Assembly (NCBI GenBank): GCA_002692605.1
Contig: NZLE01000078.1
Span: 1-13,152 of the forward strand
Direction of reading: 5' to 3'
DNA: 13,152 bases
DNA from: Opitutia bacterium
GTDB lineage: Bacteria > Verrucomicrobiota > Verrucomicrobiia > Opitutales > Seribacteraceae
Shown here: piece by piece, positions 1-6,880 of the stretch
Numbering within the stretch: position 1 is the stretch's first letter
Layout: each line of letters opens with the position of its first letter
Program-made: the position numbers and the translations under genes
The notes under the pieces: generated by a model
Seen by the model: only the letters and a program-made list of their open reading frames with translations
What the model was told of the DNA's origin: nothing
Databases searched by the model: none

Positions 1-456
1 GGGTTTAACGGAGCGGGTGCGGGAGTGCGAAAAGAGGTTTTCAAAAAAGTCGGTTTTTATCCCGGAGAGTTCTTTCTTTACATGAACGAAGCGGATTGTT
101 CGCTTAGAATTAGAGACCTCGGATATGAAATTCGGTTCTTTCCCGATTTGATCGCCTATCATAAGATGGCGGCCAAGAATCGAGAATCCTGGAGGGCCCC
201 TTTTTACTACACCCGAAATTCCTTTTGGCTGGTTTGGAAAAACTACCCAACGGCACGAGCGTTTAAGGATACCCTATCACTCGTCTACCTTTGCTTTTAT
301 CACTGCATGGAACAGCGCACCATCATCTACCTCAAGGCCATGCTCTCCGCCTTTTGGAACTTGCGACAACTCTCGGACAAAAGACATCCGGTAAAACACC
401 AAGTGGCAGAGGAAATGAGAATTCCCCTTCGCTTGTGTTTCACCTTCTATCGCTGA
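1..456 (+). CDS. Family 2 glycosyltransferase, C-terminal part (5' truncated by window edge)
   Basis: The reading frame is open from the first base, so the gene starts upstream; the GTG at 25 lies inside a conserved motif and is not a likely start. The visible 151 residues begin with a GAGAGVRKEVF stretch, then FFLYMNEADCSLRIRDLGYEI. This matches the acceptor-side part of GT2 enzymes (glycine-rich loop, then the Y-x-E-x-D-x-x-x-R acid/base region) of the rhamnosyl- or galactofuranosyl-transferase kind. The catalytic DxD of the N-terminal half is outside the window. GT2 enzymes transfer a sugar from a nucleotide donor to a growing glycan at the cytoplasmic face of the membrane. The next gene starts 7 bases after the stop, and UDP-galactopyranose mutase follows, so a galactofuranose acceptor or donor role is plausible but inferred. 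The exact substrate cannot be read from this part. Confidence 0.82.
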   Translation, partial: GFNGAGAGVRKEVFKKVGFYPGEFFLYMNEADCSLRIRDLGYEIRFFPDLIAYHKMAAKNRESWRAPFYYTRNSFWLVWKNYPTARAFKDTLSLVYLCFYHCMEQRTIIYLKAMLSAFWNLRQLSDKRHPVKHQVAEEMRIPLRLCFTFYR

Positions 457-463
457 AGAGATT

Positions 464-946
464 ATGAGCCAGGTACTCATCATACGGTCCGCTCCCATCC
501 AGCAGTTGGATGCAAGCTTGCCTAAAATTCGATCGTTTTTTGATAATCCGTCCATCTCCATCCTTTCCCACCGTCACTGCCTCGATCTCCTGCGAAAATA
601 TAATCGGATCGAACGAATCATCCCCTACCCTTACAAAGGTTCGTTTGACTACAAAAGAAAAGTTTTCCTGGACTCCGACTTGCGTTTCGACCACGCGGTG
701 GTGATGGTTGGAAACCTAAGCGGAACGGGATTCATCAACGTCTTGTTCTTTGCTCTGACATTGCCCGCCAAGAAAATCTGGATATGTAATCTCACTGGAG
801 ATCTCAAATTCGTTCCCAGACCCCTGATCGTGTTGACCTCCGCTCGCAATCTCTTTTACAAGGCCTTTTCCTTATTTGTAAGCTTCTTCTTCTGTTTGTT
901 CACCCTTCCCTTTCTGGCTCTTTTTTTGGTTAGAAAACCCGCCTAA
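464..946 (+). CDS. Small membrane-anchored protein resembling the N-terminal half of a GT9 (heptosyltransferase-like) enzyme
   Basis: This 160-residue protein starts at ATG 464, with a weak GAAGAG ribosome site overlapping the previous stop. Residues 1-55 (VLIIRSAP near the start, a LPKIR helix, SISILSH, then a NRIERIIPYP stretch) follow the beta-alpha-beta pattern of the first Rossmann domain of family 9 glycosyltransferases. Residues 75-120 (RFDHAVVMV, then GFINVLFFA) continue that pattern. Residues about 134-156 form a strongly hydrophobic segment ending in VRKPA, a likely membrane anchor. The donor-binding second Rossmann domain of GT9 enzymes, which are normally 320-380 residues, is absent. 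The protein is therefore either a non-catalytic derivative or a truncated gene fixed in the cluster. Tight spacing on both sides (7 bases before, 1 base after) indicates co-translation with the GT2 and glf genes. The family assignment is pattern-based and tentative; the reading frame itself looks real. Confidence 0.7.
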   Translation: MSQVLIIRSAPIQQLDASLPKIRSFFDNPSISILSHRHCLDLLRKYNRIERIIPYPYKGSFDYKRKVFLDSDLRFDHAVVMVGNLSGTGFINVLFFALTLPAKKIWICNLTGDLKFVPRPLIVLTSARNLFYKAFSLFVSFFFCLFTLPFLALFLVRKPA

Positions 947-947
947 T

Positions 948-2048
948 ATGTCGAAAAAATTCCTTATCGTAGGAGCTGGCTTTTACGGAGCCACTTGTGC
1001 CAGAGAACTGACTGATGCGGGTCACCAGTGCATGGTCATCGACAAAAGGGAGCACATCGGGGGTAATTGCTTCACCCGTTACGTGGAGGAAGCGGATTGC
1101 CACGAACATCATTACGGCGCTCATATCTTCCACACAAACTCCCAGCGCATTTGGGACTACGTCAATCGATTCGCTAGTTTCAACCACTACGTTAACCGGG
1201 TTAAGGTCAGTCACCGTGAAAACATCTATTCATTTCCGATTAATCTTTTCACCCTCTATCAGGTTTTCGGAGTTAAAACTCCACAGGAAGCAGTAGCCTG
1301 TCTTGAGGAGAAGAAGGAGAGGATCGAGGAACCGAAGAACATGGAGGAGTGGTGCCTCGCAAACGTCGGAAGGGAAATCTACGAAATTTTCATTGAAGGG
1401 TACTCGACGAAACAGTGGGCCAAGCATCCTAGGGAACTGCCCGCCTCCATTATCAAACGAGTTCCGATGAGGCTAAATTTCGACGACAACTATTTCAACG
1501 ACCGGTTTCAAGGCATTCCAATAGGGGGCTACACTTCCATATTCGAAAAAATGCTACACGGCATTCCCTTGGAATTGAAAGTCGATTTCCTTCAGGATCG
1601 GGACGCTTTACTAGGTAAATTCGATCATGTCATTTTCACAGGTCCCATCGATTCTTTCTTCGATTACTCTTTGGGTCACTTGGAGTACCGTTCCTTACGC
1701 TTTGACCACCAACTGATCAGTTGTCCGGATTACCAGGGAAACGCCGTCTTTAATCACACCGATTCCGAAGTTCCCTTCACCCGCACTTATGAACACAAGC
1801 ATTTTGACATGAAATACACGGCTGATCAAACTGCGGTTACCTTCGAATATCCTCAGGATTGGAAACCCGGTAAGATTGAAATTTACCCAGTCAATACCGA
1901 AGAAAATCAAAACCTGTATGACCAGTATCGGGAATTGACCAAAGCAATCCCCACAGTTTCATTCGGAGGTAGATTGGGGCAATACCGTTACTACGACATG
2001 CACCAAGTGATAGGTTCGGCTCTCGAAAAAGTGAGAACCTTGGTATGA
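948..2048 (+). CDS. glf: UDP-galactopyranose mutase
   Basis: This 366-residue flavoenzyme interconverts UDP-galactopyranose and UDP-galactofuranose in the cytoplasm, supplying galactofuranose for surface glycans. The length is normal for bacterial UGMs (about 365-400). The FAD-binding GAGFYGA motif is at residues 9-15, followed by IGGNC. The substrate-site arginines characteristic of the family are visible: R175 in the VPMR motif, R279 in FTRTYEHKHF, and R342 in GRLGQYRYYDM, with Y348/Y349 and D350 in the same loop. The IPIGGYTSIFEKML stretch is also typical. The start ATG lies one base after the preceding stop with no good Shine-Dalgarno, so translation is probably coupled to the upstream gene. 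The last gene of the glycan cluster on this side appears to be this one, since a 61-base gap follows. Nothing suggests inactivation. Confidence 0.97.
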   Translation: MSKKFLIVGAGFYGATCARELTDAGHQCMVIDKREHIGGNCFTRYVEEADCHEHHYGAHIFHTNSQRIWDYVNRFASFNHYVNRVKVSHRENIYSFPINLFTLYQVFGVKTPQEAVACLEEKKERIEEPKNMEEWCLANVGREIYEIFIEGYSTKQWAKHPRELPASIIKRVPMRLNFDDNYFNDRFQGIPIGGYTSIFEKMLHGIPLELKVDFLQDRDALLGKFDHVIFTGPIDSFFDYSLGHLEYRSLRFDHQLISCPDYQGNAVFNHTDSEVPFTRTYEHKHFDMKYTADQTAVTFEYPQDWKPGKIEIYPVNTEENQNLYDQYRELTKAIPTVSFGGRLGQYRYYDMHQVIGSALEKVRTLV

Positions 2049-2109
2049 AATTTCGTTCCATCGTAAGATAATTCTTTTTATCTCGTAGAAATTGCTTTAA
2101 GATAAATTT

Positions 2110-2889
2110 GTGGAATCGGTAAAAGACAAAGTCGGATCGCTTAAATGGGCGATCGAAGAGTTGGGTAAGCAACGCGAGGAATTGGAAAGTAAATTAAAGA
2201 TTGCTCGCAAGCGGGACGAAACCGGTGCTCTGATTGAAGAGGTGTTGGCTCAAAAGGATGCCCTGCAGAAAAGAATTGCAGCCTTGGAGGACGGCTTGAG
2301 AGTTTCCTCCGAATTGGTTGAAATCCCAGTTAATGAAATCGAGCGGGAAGTTTCCCAAGTCAACGAAAAGCTTGAGATCGCCCAAGAGCGCTTGGAATCC
2401 CTGGAGCAAGAAGAATACCTTGAGGATTTAGGACGAAAATTAAACCGTTCCCACTCGGATCATGGCGAATCTTCGGAAGACGTCGATACCGTCGACCCGC
2501 AAACCTTTGAATCCTCCTTTTCTTCTTTGGAGAACTCCCCAACCCCTGTTTCCTCGGAAAGCGAAGATGCGCTATCACCATCCATTGAACTCGCCGCCAA
2601 CCCCGTTCTTATGAAATCCACAAGCAACCGTATCCAGACCGAAGAGTCGGAGTCCTCTGAAACCTCATCCGCAAGAATTTCCCTCGTTGAACCCGAAAAG
2701 GAAAACTCCTCAGCGGATCGCCCCATGACCGAACCACAAGGAAACACTTTGAGTTTGGAGGAAACCGCGGAACGTCTGGGAGTGGAAACCGAATTCCTAA
2801 GAGAAAAAAGTCTTCAGGCTGTTTTGCGAATGATTGCCAGAAACGAGGGTAAACTTAGTTTCCCACTGGAGGTCAAACAAATCGATTAA
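2110..2889 (+). CDS. Coiled-coil, Ser/Glu-rich protein with HTH-like C-terminus, function unknown
   Basis: I do not recognise this 259-residue protein. GTG 2110 is the start of choice: an in-frame stop lies at 2098-2100 and no in-frame ATG follows for more than 150 codons. No strong ribosome site precedes it. Residues 1-115 are rich in E, K, L and R in heptad-like spacing (IEELGKQREELESKL, VNEKLEIAQERLESLEQEE), a probable long coiled coil. Residues 115-205 are a disordered, acidic, Ser/Thr/Pro-rich linker. Residues 214-235 (LSLEETAERLGVETEFLREK) look like a helix-turn-helix of the excisionase/MerR type, followed by a helix and a short tail. No signal peptide or membrane segment is seen, so the protein is likely cytoplasmic. 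A strong terminator ends the unit 24 bases after the stop. A structural, polar or chromosome-associated adaptor role is conceivable but not shown. Confidence 0.78.
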   Translation: MESVKDKVGSLKWAIEELGKQREELESKLKIARKRDETGALIEEVLAQKDALQKRIAALEDGLRVSSELVEIPVNEIEREVSQVNEKLEIAQERLESLEQEEYLEDLGRKLNRSHSDHGESSEDVDTVDPQTFESSFSSLENSPTPVSSESEDALSPSIELAANPVLMKSTSNRIQTEESESSETSSARISLVEPEKENSSADRPMTEPQGNTLSLEETAERLGVETEFLREKSLQAVLRMIARNEGKLSFPLEVKQID

Positions 2890-2913
2890 TTCTCCGGACT
2901 CACCAAAACTTTT

Positions 2914-2944
2914 AAAATGATCCTCTTTGAGGATCATTTTTTTT
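2914..2944 (+). terminator. Rho-independent terminator after the coiled-coil gene
   Basis: A perfect 12-base-pair stem (AAAATGATCCTC with GAGGATCATTTT) encloses a three-base loop TTT, and the T run continues to 2944. It lies 24 bases past the stop at 2889. It should close the transcript that runs from the glycan cluster through the coiled-coil gene, separating it from the adaptor gene. The flanking A and T runs mean it could also work in the minus direction. Confidence 0.92.
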
Positions 2945-3030
2945 GGGTTAGTTCAAATCGAATCCAAAACACTCAAATTTGAAATGGAAAAACGGCATGT
3001 TTTTGCTCTTGCTTAAAACCAAGATAATCT

Positions 3031-3036
3031 AAGGGA
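3031..3036 (+). promoter_or_regulatory. Ribosome binding site that fixes the adaptor start
   Basis: AAGGGA ends nine bases before ATG 3046. It would overlap or abut the alternative in-frame TTG at 3037, so the ATG, which begins a proper signal peptide, is preferred. Confidence 0.6.
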
Positions 3037-3045
3037 TTGAATCCT

Positions 3046-4548
3046 ATGAAATCCAAACTCACCTCACTTTTATTTTCCATGTTGTTTCTCCCCGTGGTTT
3101 TAGCCGGTGCCAAAGATACAAATATTGGTACGTCGGACAACAACCGAACGGAAACTGTCGGCAAAAGTTCCAACTCCAAGGAATACGAGACCCTCTCTCC
3201 GGAGAAAAAGCACTTTAGGATTGATTTGACTATCGATGGATTCCTAGAGGATTCTCAGGCAAAGTCTCTCGCCTACGCCGTGGACCATTGGCAGGAACTC
3301 AAAGTCCTTTCCGCTCCCCTTCAAGGTAAAGAGGTCAAAAGAGGAGAAACGCTTCTTCGCTTGAACCTTGAAAGAATCAGGCAGGAGATTCAAAGGCTTT
3401 CCAACGACTTGGCCATGCTTGATTTAAACCGTGAAATTCTCGATACGGAGTTGGAACTCGCGGAAAGCCTTGCTCCCATGAAACAAAGGGAGATCGACCG
3501 ATTGGAAACCTATGCCAAGGAGGATTTGGAGCGTTTCCAAAAAACCGACTTACCCTTTCAAATAAAATCTTCTCAAATGAGCCTCAATAGACAGGAGCAA
3601 TATCTTTCCTACTCCCTTGAGGAATTGAACCAACTCAAAAAAATGTATGAAGCCGATGACCTCACCGAAGAAACCGAGGAAATCATCATTCAACGAGCTC
3701 AAAATGACGTTGATCAGGCGAAATTCTACGTTGAATCCGCCCGCAAGAATTTTAAGGAATTCAATGAAGTGCTGGTCCCGAGAAGCGAGAGATCGGTTAT
3801 GGATGCCTTTCGGAGGGAAAATCTGTCCTTTGAGGCTCTTCGTAAGATCGAACCGGCCCAACTCAAAAAACAACGGCTCGAACGCAAGAAATTGGAAGAG
3901 GAACGAAAAATCCTAGTAAACAGAAAGAAAAACCTCGAAAAGGACTTGCAAGCGATGTCCATGAAAAGTCCTTTGGACGGCAGGCTCTACTGGGGAACTT
4001 TCGAACGGGGCAAATGGAGCGGAACAGATCCCTTCAAAAGCAAACTGCAGAAAGGGGGGGCACTTAAACCACACGATCCAATCCTTACCATTTCTCCCTC
4101 CAAGAGGATGCGAGCAAGGCTCAACTTGCCCGAAAAATTTCTTCACGAGCTCAAGCCGCAAACCGCAGGCACCCTCAAATTTTCAACCAGTCCCGGAGTT
4201 AGGATTGAAGCTCAAGTCGTATCGATCAGCGAAACTCCGGTCACTCCCGGAATCTATGACGTCACCGTTGAAATTTCCTTCCCCAAGGACTTCCTCCTTC
4301 CTTCCGCCGGCACTTCGTGCAGTTTCTCATTCACCGCGTACGAATCCAAGAACGCCCTGACTCTCCCCGAAAGCGTCTTGTTCAAAGAGGAATATGAGCA
4401 GGAAGAAATGCACGTGTACGTTCTCAACAAGAAAAACGAACCCAAGAAGCGATCGGTGGAAGTGGGAAGAAAATCAGGTAAAACCTTCGAGATCTTGAGT
4501 GGAATTTCCAAAACTACAAAAATCCTCAAGGAGAAACCGAAGACTTGA
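3046..4548 (+). CDS. Exported HlyD/RND-type membrane fusion (periplasmic adaptor) protein
   Basis: The 500-residue protein starts at ATG 3046. An N-terminal signal peptide (MKSKLTSLLFSMLFLPVVLAGA, residues 1-22) sends it to the periplasm. A beta-rich segment around residues 60-107 holds a half-lipoyl-like KVLSAPLQGKEVKRGETLLRL motif. A long helical hairpin with heptad character covers roughly 108-305. The second lipoyl half begins at SPLDGRLYWG (308-317), and a beta-barrel with ILTISPSKRMRARLNLP and a membrane-proximal-like C-terminal region follow. This order is that of adaptors bridging inner-membrane transporters to outer-membrane channels. No transporter or TolC-like gene is visible nearby. 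The next gene starts 16 bases downstream and encodes an exported alpha-toroid, so the two are probably one operon. The hairpin is longer than in minimal adaptors. The family call is secure at fold level; the cargo is unknown. Confidence 0.87.
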   Translation: MKSKLTSLLFSMLFLPVVLAGAKDTNIGTSDNNRTETVGKSSNSKEYETLSPEKKHFRIDLTIDGFLEDSQAKSLAYAVDHWQELKVLSAPLQGKEVKRGETLLRLNLERIRQEIQRLSNDLAMLDLNREILDTELELAESLAPMKQREIDRLETYAKEDLERFQKTDLPFQIKSSQMSLNRQEQYLSYSLEELNQLKKMYEADDLTEETEEIIIQRAQNDVDQAKFYVESARKNFKEFNEVLVPRSERSVMDAFRRENLSFEALRKIEPAQLKKQRLERKKLEEERKILVNRKKNLEKDLQAMSMKSPLDGRLYWGTFERGKWSGTDPFKSKLQKGGALKPHDPILTISPSKRMRARLNLPEKFLHELKPQTAGTLKFSTSPGVRIEAQVVSISETPVTPGIYDVTVEISFPKDFLLPSAGTSCSFSFTAYESKNALTLPESVLFKEEYEQEEMHVYVLNKKNEPKKRSVEVGRKSGKTFEILSGISKTTKILKEKPKT

Positions 4549-4564
4549 GCGGCCCTGACCCTTC

Positions 4565-5725
4565 ATGAAATCGATCTGGATCATCGCATTGCCCGCCCTA
4601 CTCGGTTCCTTGTCCTTGGATGGCGCTGACCAGGCGAACCCGCCCGGGGCAGGCCAAACCAAAAGTATAGCCGAAGCCATCGATGCCGGTTGCGCGTTCC
4701 TTATGGAAAGACAAAATTCAGACGGATCGTGGGGTTCCGCCCATCAAACCAAGGGACTCAATATTTTCGCTCCGGTTCCCGGCTCTCATCGCGCCTTCCG
4801 TCTGGCGGTCACCGCCCTTTCTCTTTCGGCTCTCCTTGAGACCAAGGGTAAGGATCCGAACTATCGTAAGGTCATCGCCCGCGGAAAGGAGCATCTATTT
4901 GAAAAACTCCCCCAACTCAGAAGAGCGACTCCCATGGCCCTTTACAACGTATGGGCTCACTCCTATGCATTGCAAGCTCTTCACAGGTTCGAACGCATGG
5001 AAACGGATCCGAAGGAAATGGACCGCATCCGGAAGTTGATGACTCATCAGGTGGACATGCTTGGAAAGTACGAATCAATCGATGGTGGTTGGGGTTACTA
5101 TGACTTTAGAGCCCAAACCAAACAACCCTCGGGGTCCTCCATCTCCTTCGTCAACGCAACCGGTTTGGTCGCCCTTAAGGAAGCCGAGCAATCGGGCGTC
5201 AAAGTCCCCAGCAAAATGATCAACCGGGCTCTCGAAGCAATCAAAAGGCAACGCCTGCCTGATCACAGTTTCCTTTATGGAGAATACCTAAAGTACCGGC
5301 CTCGGCGTGGAATCAACCGACCTGCCGGCAGTTTGGGTCGTTCCCACGCCTGCAACTACGCCTTGCAGCTTTGGGGAGACGAAAGCGTCACTCCCGAAGT
5401 TCACAAACTATGCCTCGACCGCCTGATCAAAAGAAACGGCTGGTTGGACATGGGACGGAAGAGACCCATTCCCCACGAATCATGGTTTGCGGTGGCCGGA
5501 TACTTCTTTTATTATGGGCATCTTTACGCTTCTTTCTGCATTGAGTCGCTTCCGGAGCGGGAACGGCAGAAGTTCCAGCAAGAATTATCCGACATTCTGC
5601 TTCCTCTTCAGGAAAAAGACGGATCTTGGTGGGATTACCCCCTCTATGATTATCACCAGCAATATGGTACCGCGATGGCTCTCATGAGCCTCAAACGTTG
5701 CCAAGGTTCCTCAACGCTTAATTGA
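4565..5725 (+). CDS. Exported prenyltransferase/squalene-oxidase-repeat (alpha/alpha-toroid) protein
   Basis: This 386-residue protein has an N-terminal signal peptide (hydrophobic residues 4-18, likely cleavage near LDGA at 18-21). The rest is helical with QW-type repeats of the terpene-cyclase/prenyltransferase toroid: QNSDGSWG at 50-57, a DGGWGYY at 173-179, and QEKDGSWW at 349-356 followed by YGTAMALMSL. The class II cyclase acid motif DxDD is not seen, and export argues against squalene or hopene chemistry. The protein is better viewed as a periplasmic or surface binding or lyase-like toroid. Similar exported toroids occur in Planctomycetes and Verrucomicrobia, generally unassigned. No clear ribosome site precedes ATG 4565, and translation is likely coupled to the adaptor gene 16 bases upstream. 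Its last 15 bases overlap the end of the convergent acylphosphatase gene. Confidence 0.88.
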   Translation: MKSIWIIALPALLGSLSLDGADQANPPGAGQTKSIAEAIDAGCAFLMERQNSDGSWGSAHQTKGLNIFAPVPGSHRAFRLAVTALSLSALLETKGKDPNYRKVIARGKEHLFEKLPQLRRATPMALYNVWAHSYALQALHRFERMETDPKEMDRIRKLMTHQVDMLGKYESIDGGWGYYDFRAQTKQPSGSSISFVNATGLVALKEAEQSGVKVPSKMINRALEAIKRQRLPDHSFLYGEYLKYRPRRGINRPAGSLGRSHACNYALQLWGDESVTPEVHKLCLDRLIKRNGWLDMGRKRPIPHESWFAVAGYFFYYGHLYASFCIESLPERERQKFQQELSDILLPLQEKDGSWWDYPLYDYHQQYGTAMALMSLKRCQGSSTLN

Positions 5726-5983
5726 AAAGTCATCAAAGTGGGCTTCCCCCTCTCGTTGGTCAGTCTTCTTGCTTCTCCAAAATTCCTTCAATTGGGATTC
5801 CAAAAGCGCCAAAGCCCCTTTCACCACTTCGGCCTCCCCTTCCAAAAGGGTTTCGACCGAGCCGTCACTTTTATTCAAAACGTAACCCGTAACCTTGAAG
5901 GGCTTCACAGCCTGACACACCCGCCAACGAAAACCGACTCCCTGCACTCTTCCGAAATAAGTGGTCTGTGTCCTGACTTTCAT
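5711..5983 (-). CDS. acyP: Acylphosphatase
   Basis: The 90-residue product has the usual acylphosphatase length and both active-site signatures. GRVQGVGFRW at residues 11-20 contains the phosphate-binding loop with catalytic R19, and GYVLNKSDGSVE at 33-44 contains catalytic N37. The enzyme hydrolyses carboxyl-phosphate bonds in small acyl phosphates such as acetyl phosphate or 1,3-bisphosphoglycerate, in the cytoplasm. The frame stays open upstream to 6076, but the extra residues match nothing in the family and would run into the control region of the divergent gene. The ATG at 5983, which puts MKV directly before the first beta strand, is therefore chosen. The gene is monocistronic, converges on the toroid gene with a 15-base overlap, and is divergent from the 6094 gene. 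Confidence 0.95.
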   Translation of the reverse strand: MKVRTQTTYFGRVQGVGFRWRVCQAVKPFKVTGYVLNKSDGSVETLLEGEAEVVKGALALLESQLKEFWRSKKTDQREGEAHFDDFSIKR

Positions 5984-6093
5984 CGCTCGGATCGTAAGGG
6001 CAGAGTAAGTTTTTTCAAAAATAATTTGACCTCGCAAACTTATCGGATGAGAACATAGCAAGCACTTCGCATCCAATCTCGCACTAGCAAAAG
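5984..6093. promoter_or_regulatory. Shared divergent promoter region of acyP and the 6094 gene
   Basis: These 110 bases separate two divergent start codons and must hold at least one promoter for each. On the plus strand TTGACC at 6026-6031 is a good -35 candidate, but no convincing -10 lies at normal spacing. On the minus strand a TTGAAA-like hexamer lies upstream of acyP, with only a weak -10. The T- and A-rich tract around 6010-6027 is the most AT-rich part. No operator-like inverted repeat was recognised. Confidence 0.3.
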
Positions 6094-6771
6094 ATGAGCC
6101 AATACGAATTCGACAACAACCAGGAAGGTGACTGGGAGGAGAACGAGGACATTGCCTGGAATGAAGCGGATTGGCAAAATTTTCTTCGAAAGTCGGAAAA
6201 GGAAGTGTCCCGCTTCATTTCCGCTTACAACAAAGTAAAGAACGAACCGGACCGATTGGATGCGGCGGCGGTGATCATGGGATGGCATCGGGACGACTGG
6301 TCCTCCATCGATGAGTTTGATTTGGAGGACGAAGAGGAGATTATCCGCAACCCCAAACCGTTGGATATGGATGATGATGTCCGTAAAATGGATCCCTACA
6401 CCCTTCATCGCCATCCCGTATACATTACCGCTACCGCGCTTTTCTCTTATCTGAGAGCCTCCTGGGAACATTTGATGAGGCACAACCGGCAGCAACCCGA
6501 AGCTCATTTGTCCTGGAGTTTTTGCGCCAGCATGGCGGACGCCGAAAGGCATGCGATCATCGCTGCAACCTGCTTGGATTTGGGAGACTTTCTGCTTGCT
6601 GTCTGCCATCTCAAGAAAGCGCACTCCGCCCTGAACGAGTCGATGAGAATCAATCGCCTTTTCGAACACGAAAACGAAAAGATCTTCGCCGATTACCTCA
6701 AGGAATCGGATTTGCGGATGCATGACTTGAGGGAAATTTGGTTGCGTATCATGCAAGACTGCCGAAAGTAG
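6094..6771 (+). CDS. Acidic helical protein of unknown function
   Basis: I do not recognise this 225-residue protein. It has no signal peptide or membrane segment, so it is probably cytoplasmic. The N-terminus is strongly acidic and Asn/Gln/Trp-rich, and a second acidic stretch (DEFDLEDEEEI) lies near residues 72-82. Residues about 105-225 are predicted helical: HPVYITATALFSYLRASWEHLMR, then ADAERHAIIAATCLDLGDFLLAVCHLKKAHSAL-type helices with regular small residues, resembling a helical-bundle or TPR-like hairpin. ATG 6094 is preceded only by a weak purine run. It is a single-gene unit, divergent from acyP and closed by its own strong terminator 25 bases after the stop. This suggests an independently regulated gene. 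The good codon structure and terminator make it a real gene. Confidence 0.85.
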   Translation: MSQYEFDNNQEGDWEENEDIAWNEADWQNFLRKSEKEVSRFISAYNKVKNEPDRLDAAAVIMGWHRDDWSSIDEFDLEDEEEIIRNPKPLDMDDDVRKMDPYTLHRHPVYITATALFSYLRASWEHLMRHNRQQPEAHLSWSFCASMADAERHAIIAATCLDLGDFLLAVCHLKKAHSALNESMRINRLFEHENEKIFADYLKESDLRMHDLREIWLRIMQDCRK

Positions 6772-6796
6772 CCCATAATTGGATTCTTTCGAACCG

Positions 6797-6824
6797 AAAA
6801 GCCGCCCCATGGCGGCTTTTTTTT
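6797..6824 (+). terminator. Rho-independent terminator after the acidic helical gene
   Basis: A ten-base-pair stem (AAAAGCCGCC with GGCGGCTTTT) surrounds a CCAT loop and runs into a total of eight Ts. It lies 25 bases after the stop at 6771 and isolates the gene from the sulfatase operon. The A run on its left side means it may also stop minus-strand transcripts. Confidence 0.93.
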
Positions 6825-6866
6825 GAAATTCGAATTGTTCGAGATTGCAGATGGGATCTTCTTCAT

Positions 6867-6872
6867 GGTGGA
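6867..6872 (+). promoter_or_regulatory. Ribosome binding site for the sulfatase
   Basis: GGTGGA ends eight bases before ATG 6881. It supports this start over the in-frame TTG 6845 and ATG 6851, which would add a Trp-containing extension ahead of the signal peptide. Confidence 0.55.
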
Positions 6873-6880
6873 ATAAAGGG

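Noticed and set aside
2979..3030. Possible sigma-70 promoter before the adaptor gene (TTGAAA, or TTGCTC with TAATCT)
   Set aside because: The first lacks a -10 at proper spacing. The second would place the transcript start at or past the ribosome site of ATG 3046.
4565..5725. Squalene-hopene cyclase
   Set aside because: Only QW-type toroid repeats are present. The DxDD motif is absent, the protein is about 60 percent of the cyclase length, and it carries a signal peptide.
6827..6836. Ten-base palindrome AATTCGAATT downstream of the second terminator
   Set aside because: It is short and AT-rich, with no second copy near the sulfatase start, so it is not enough to call an operator.
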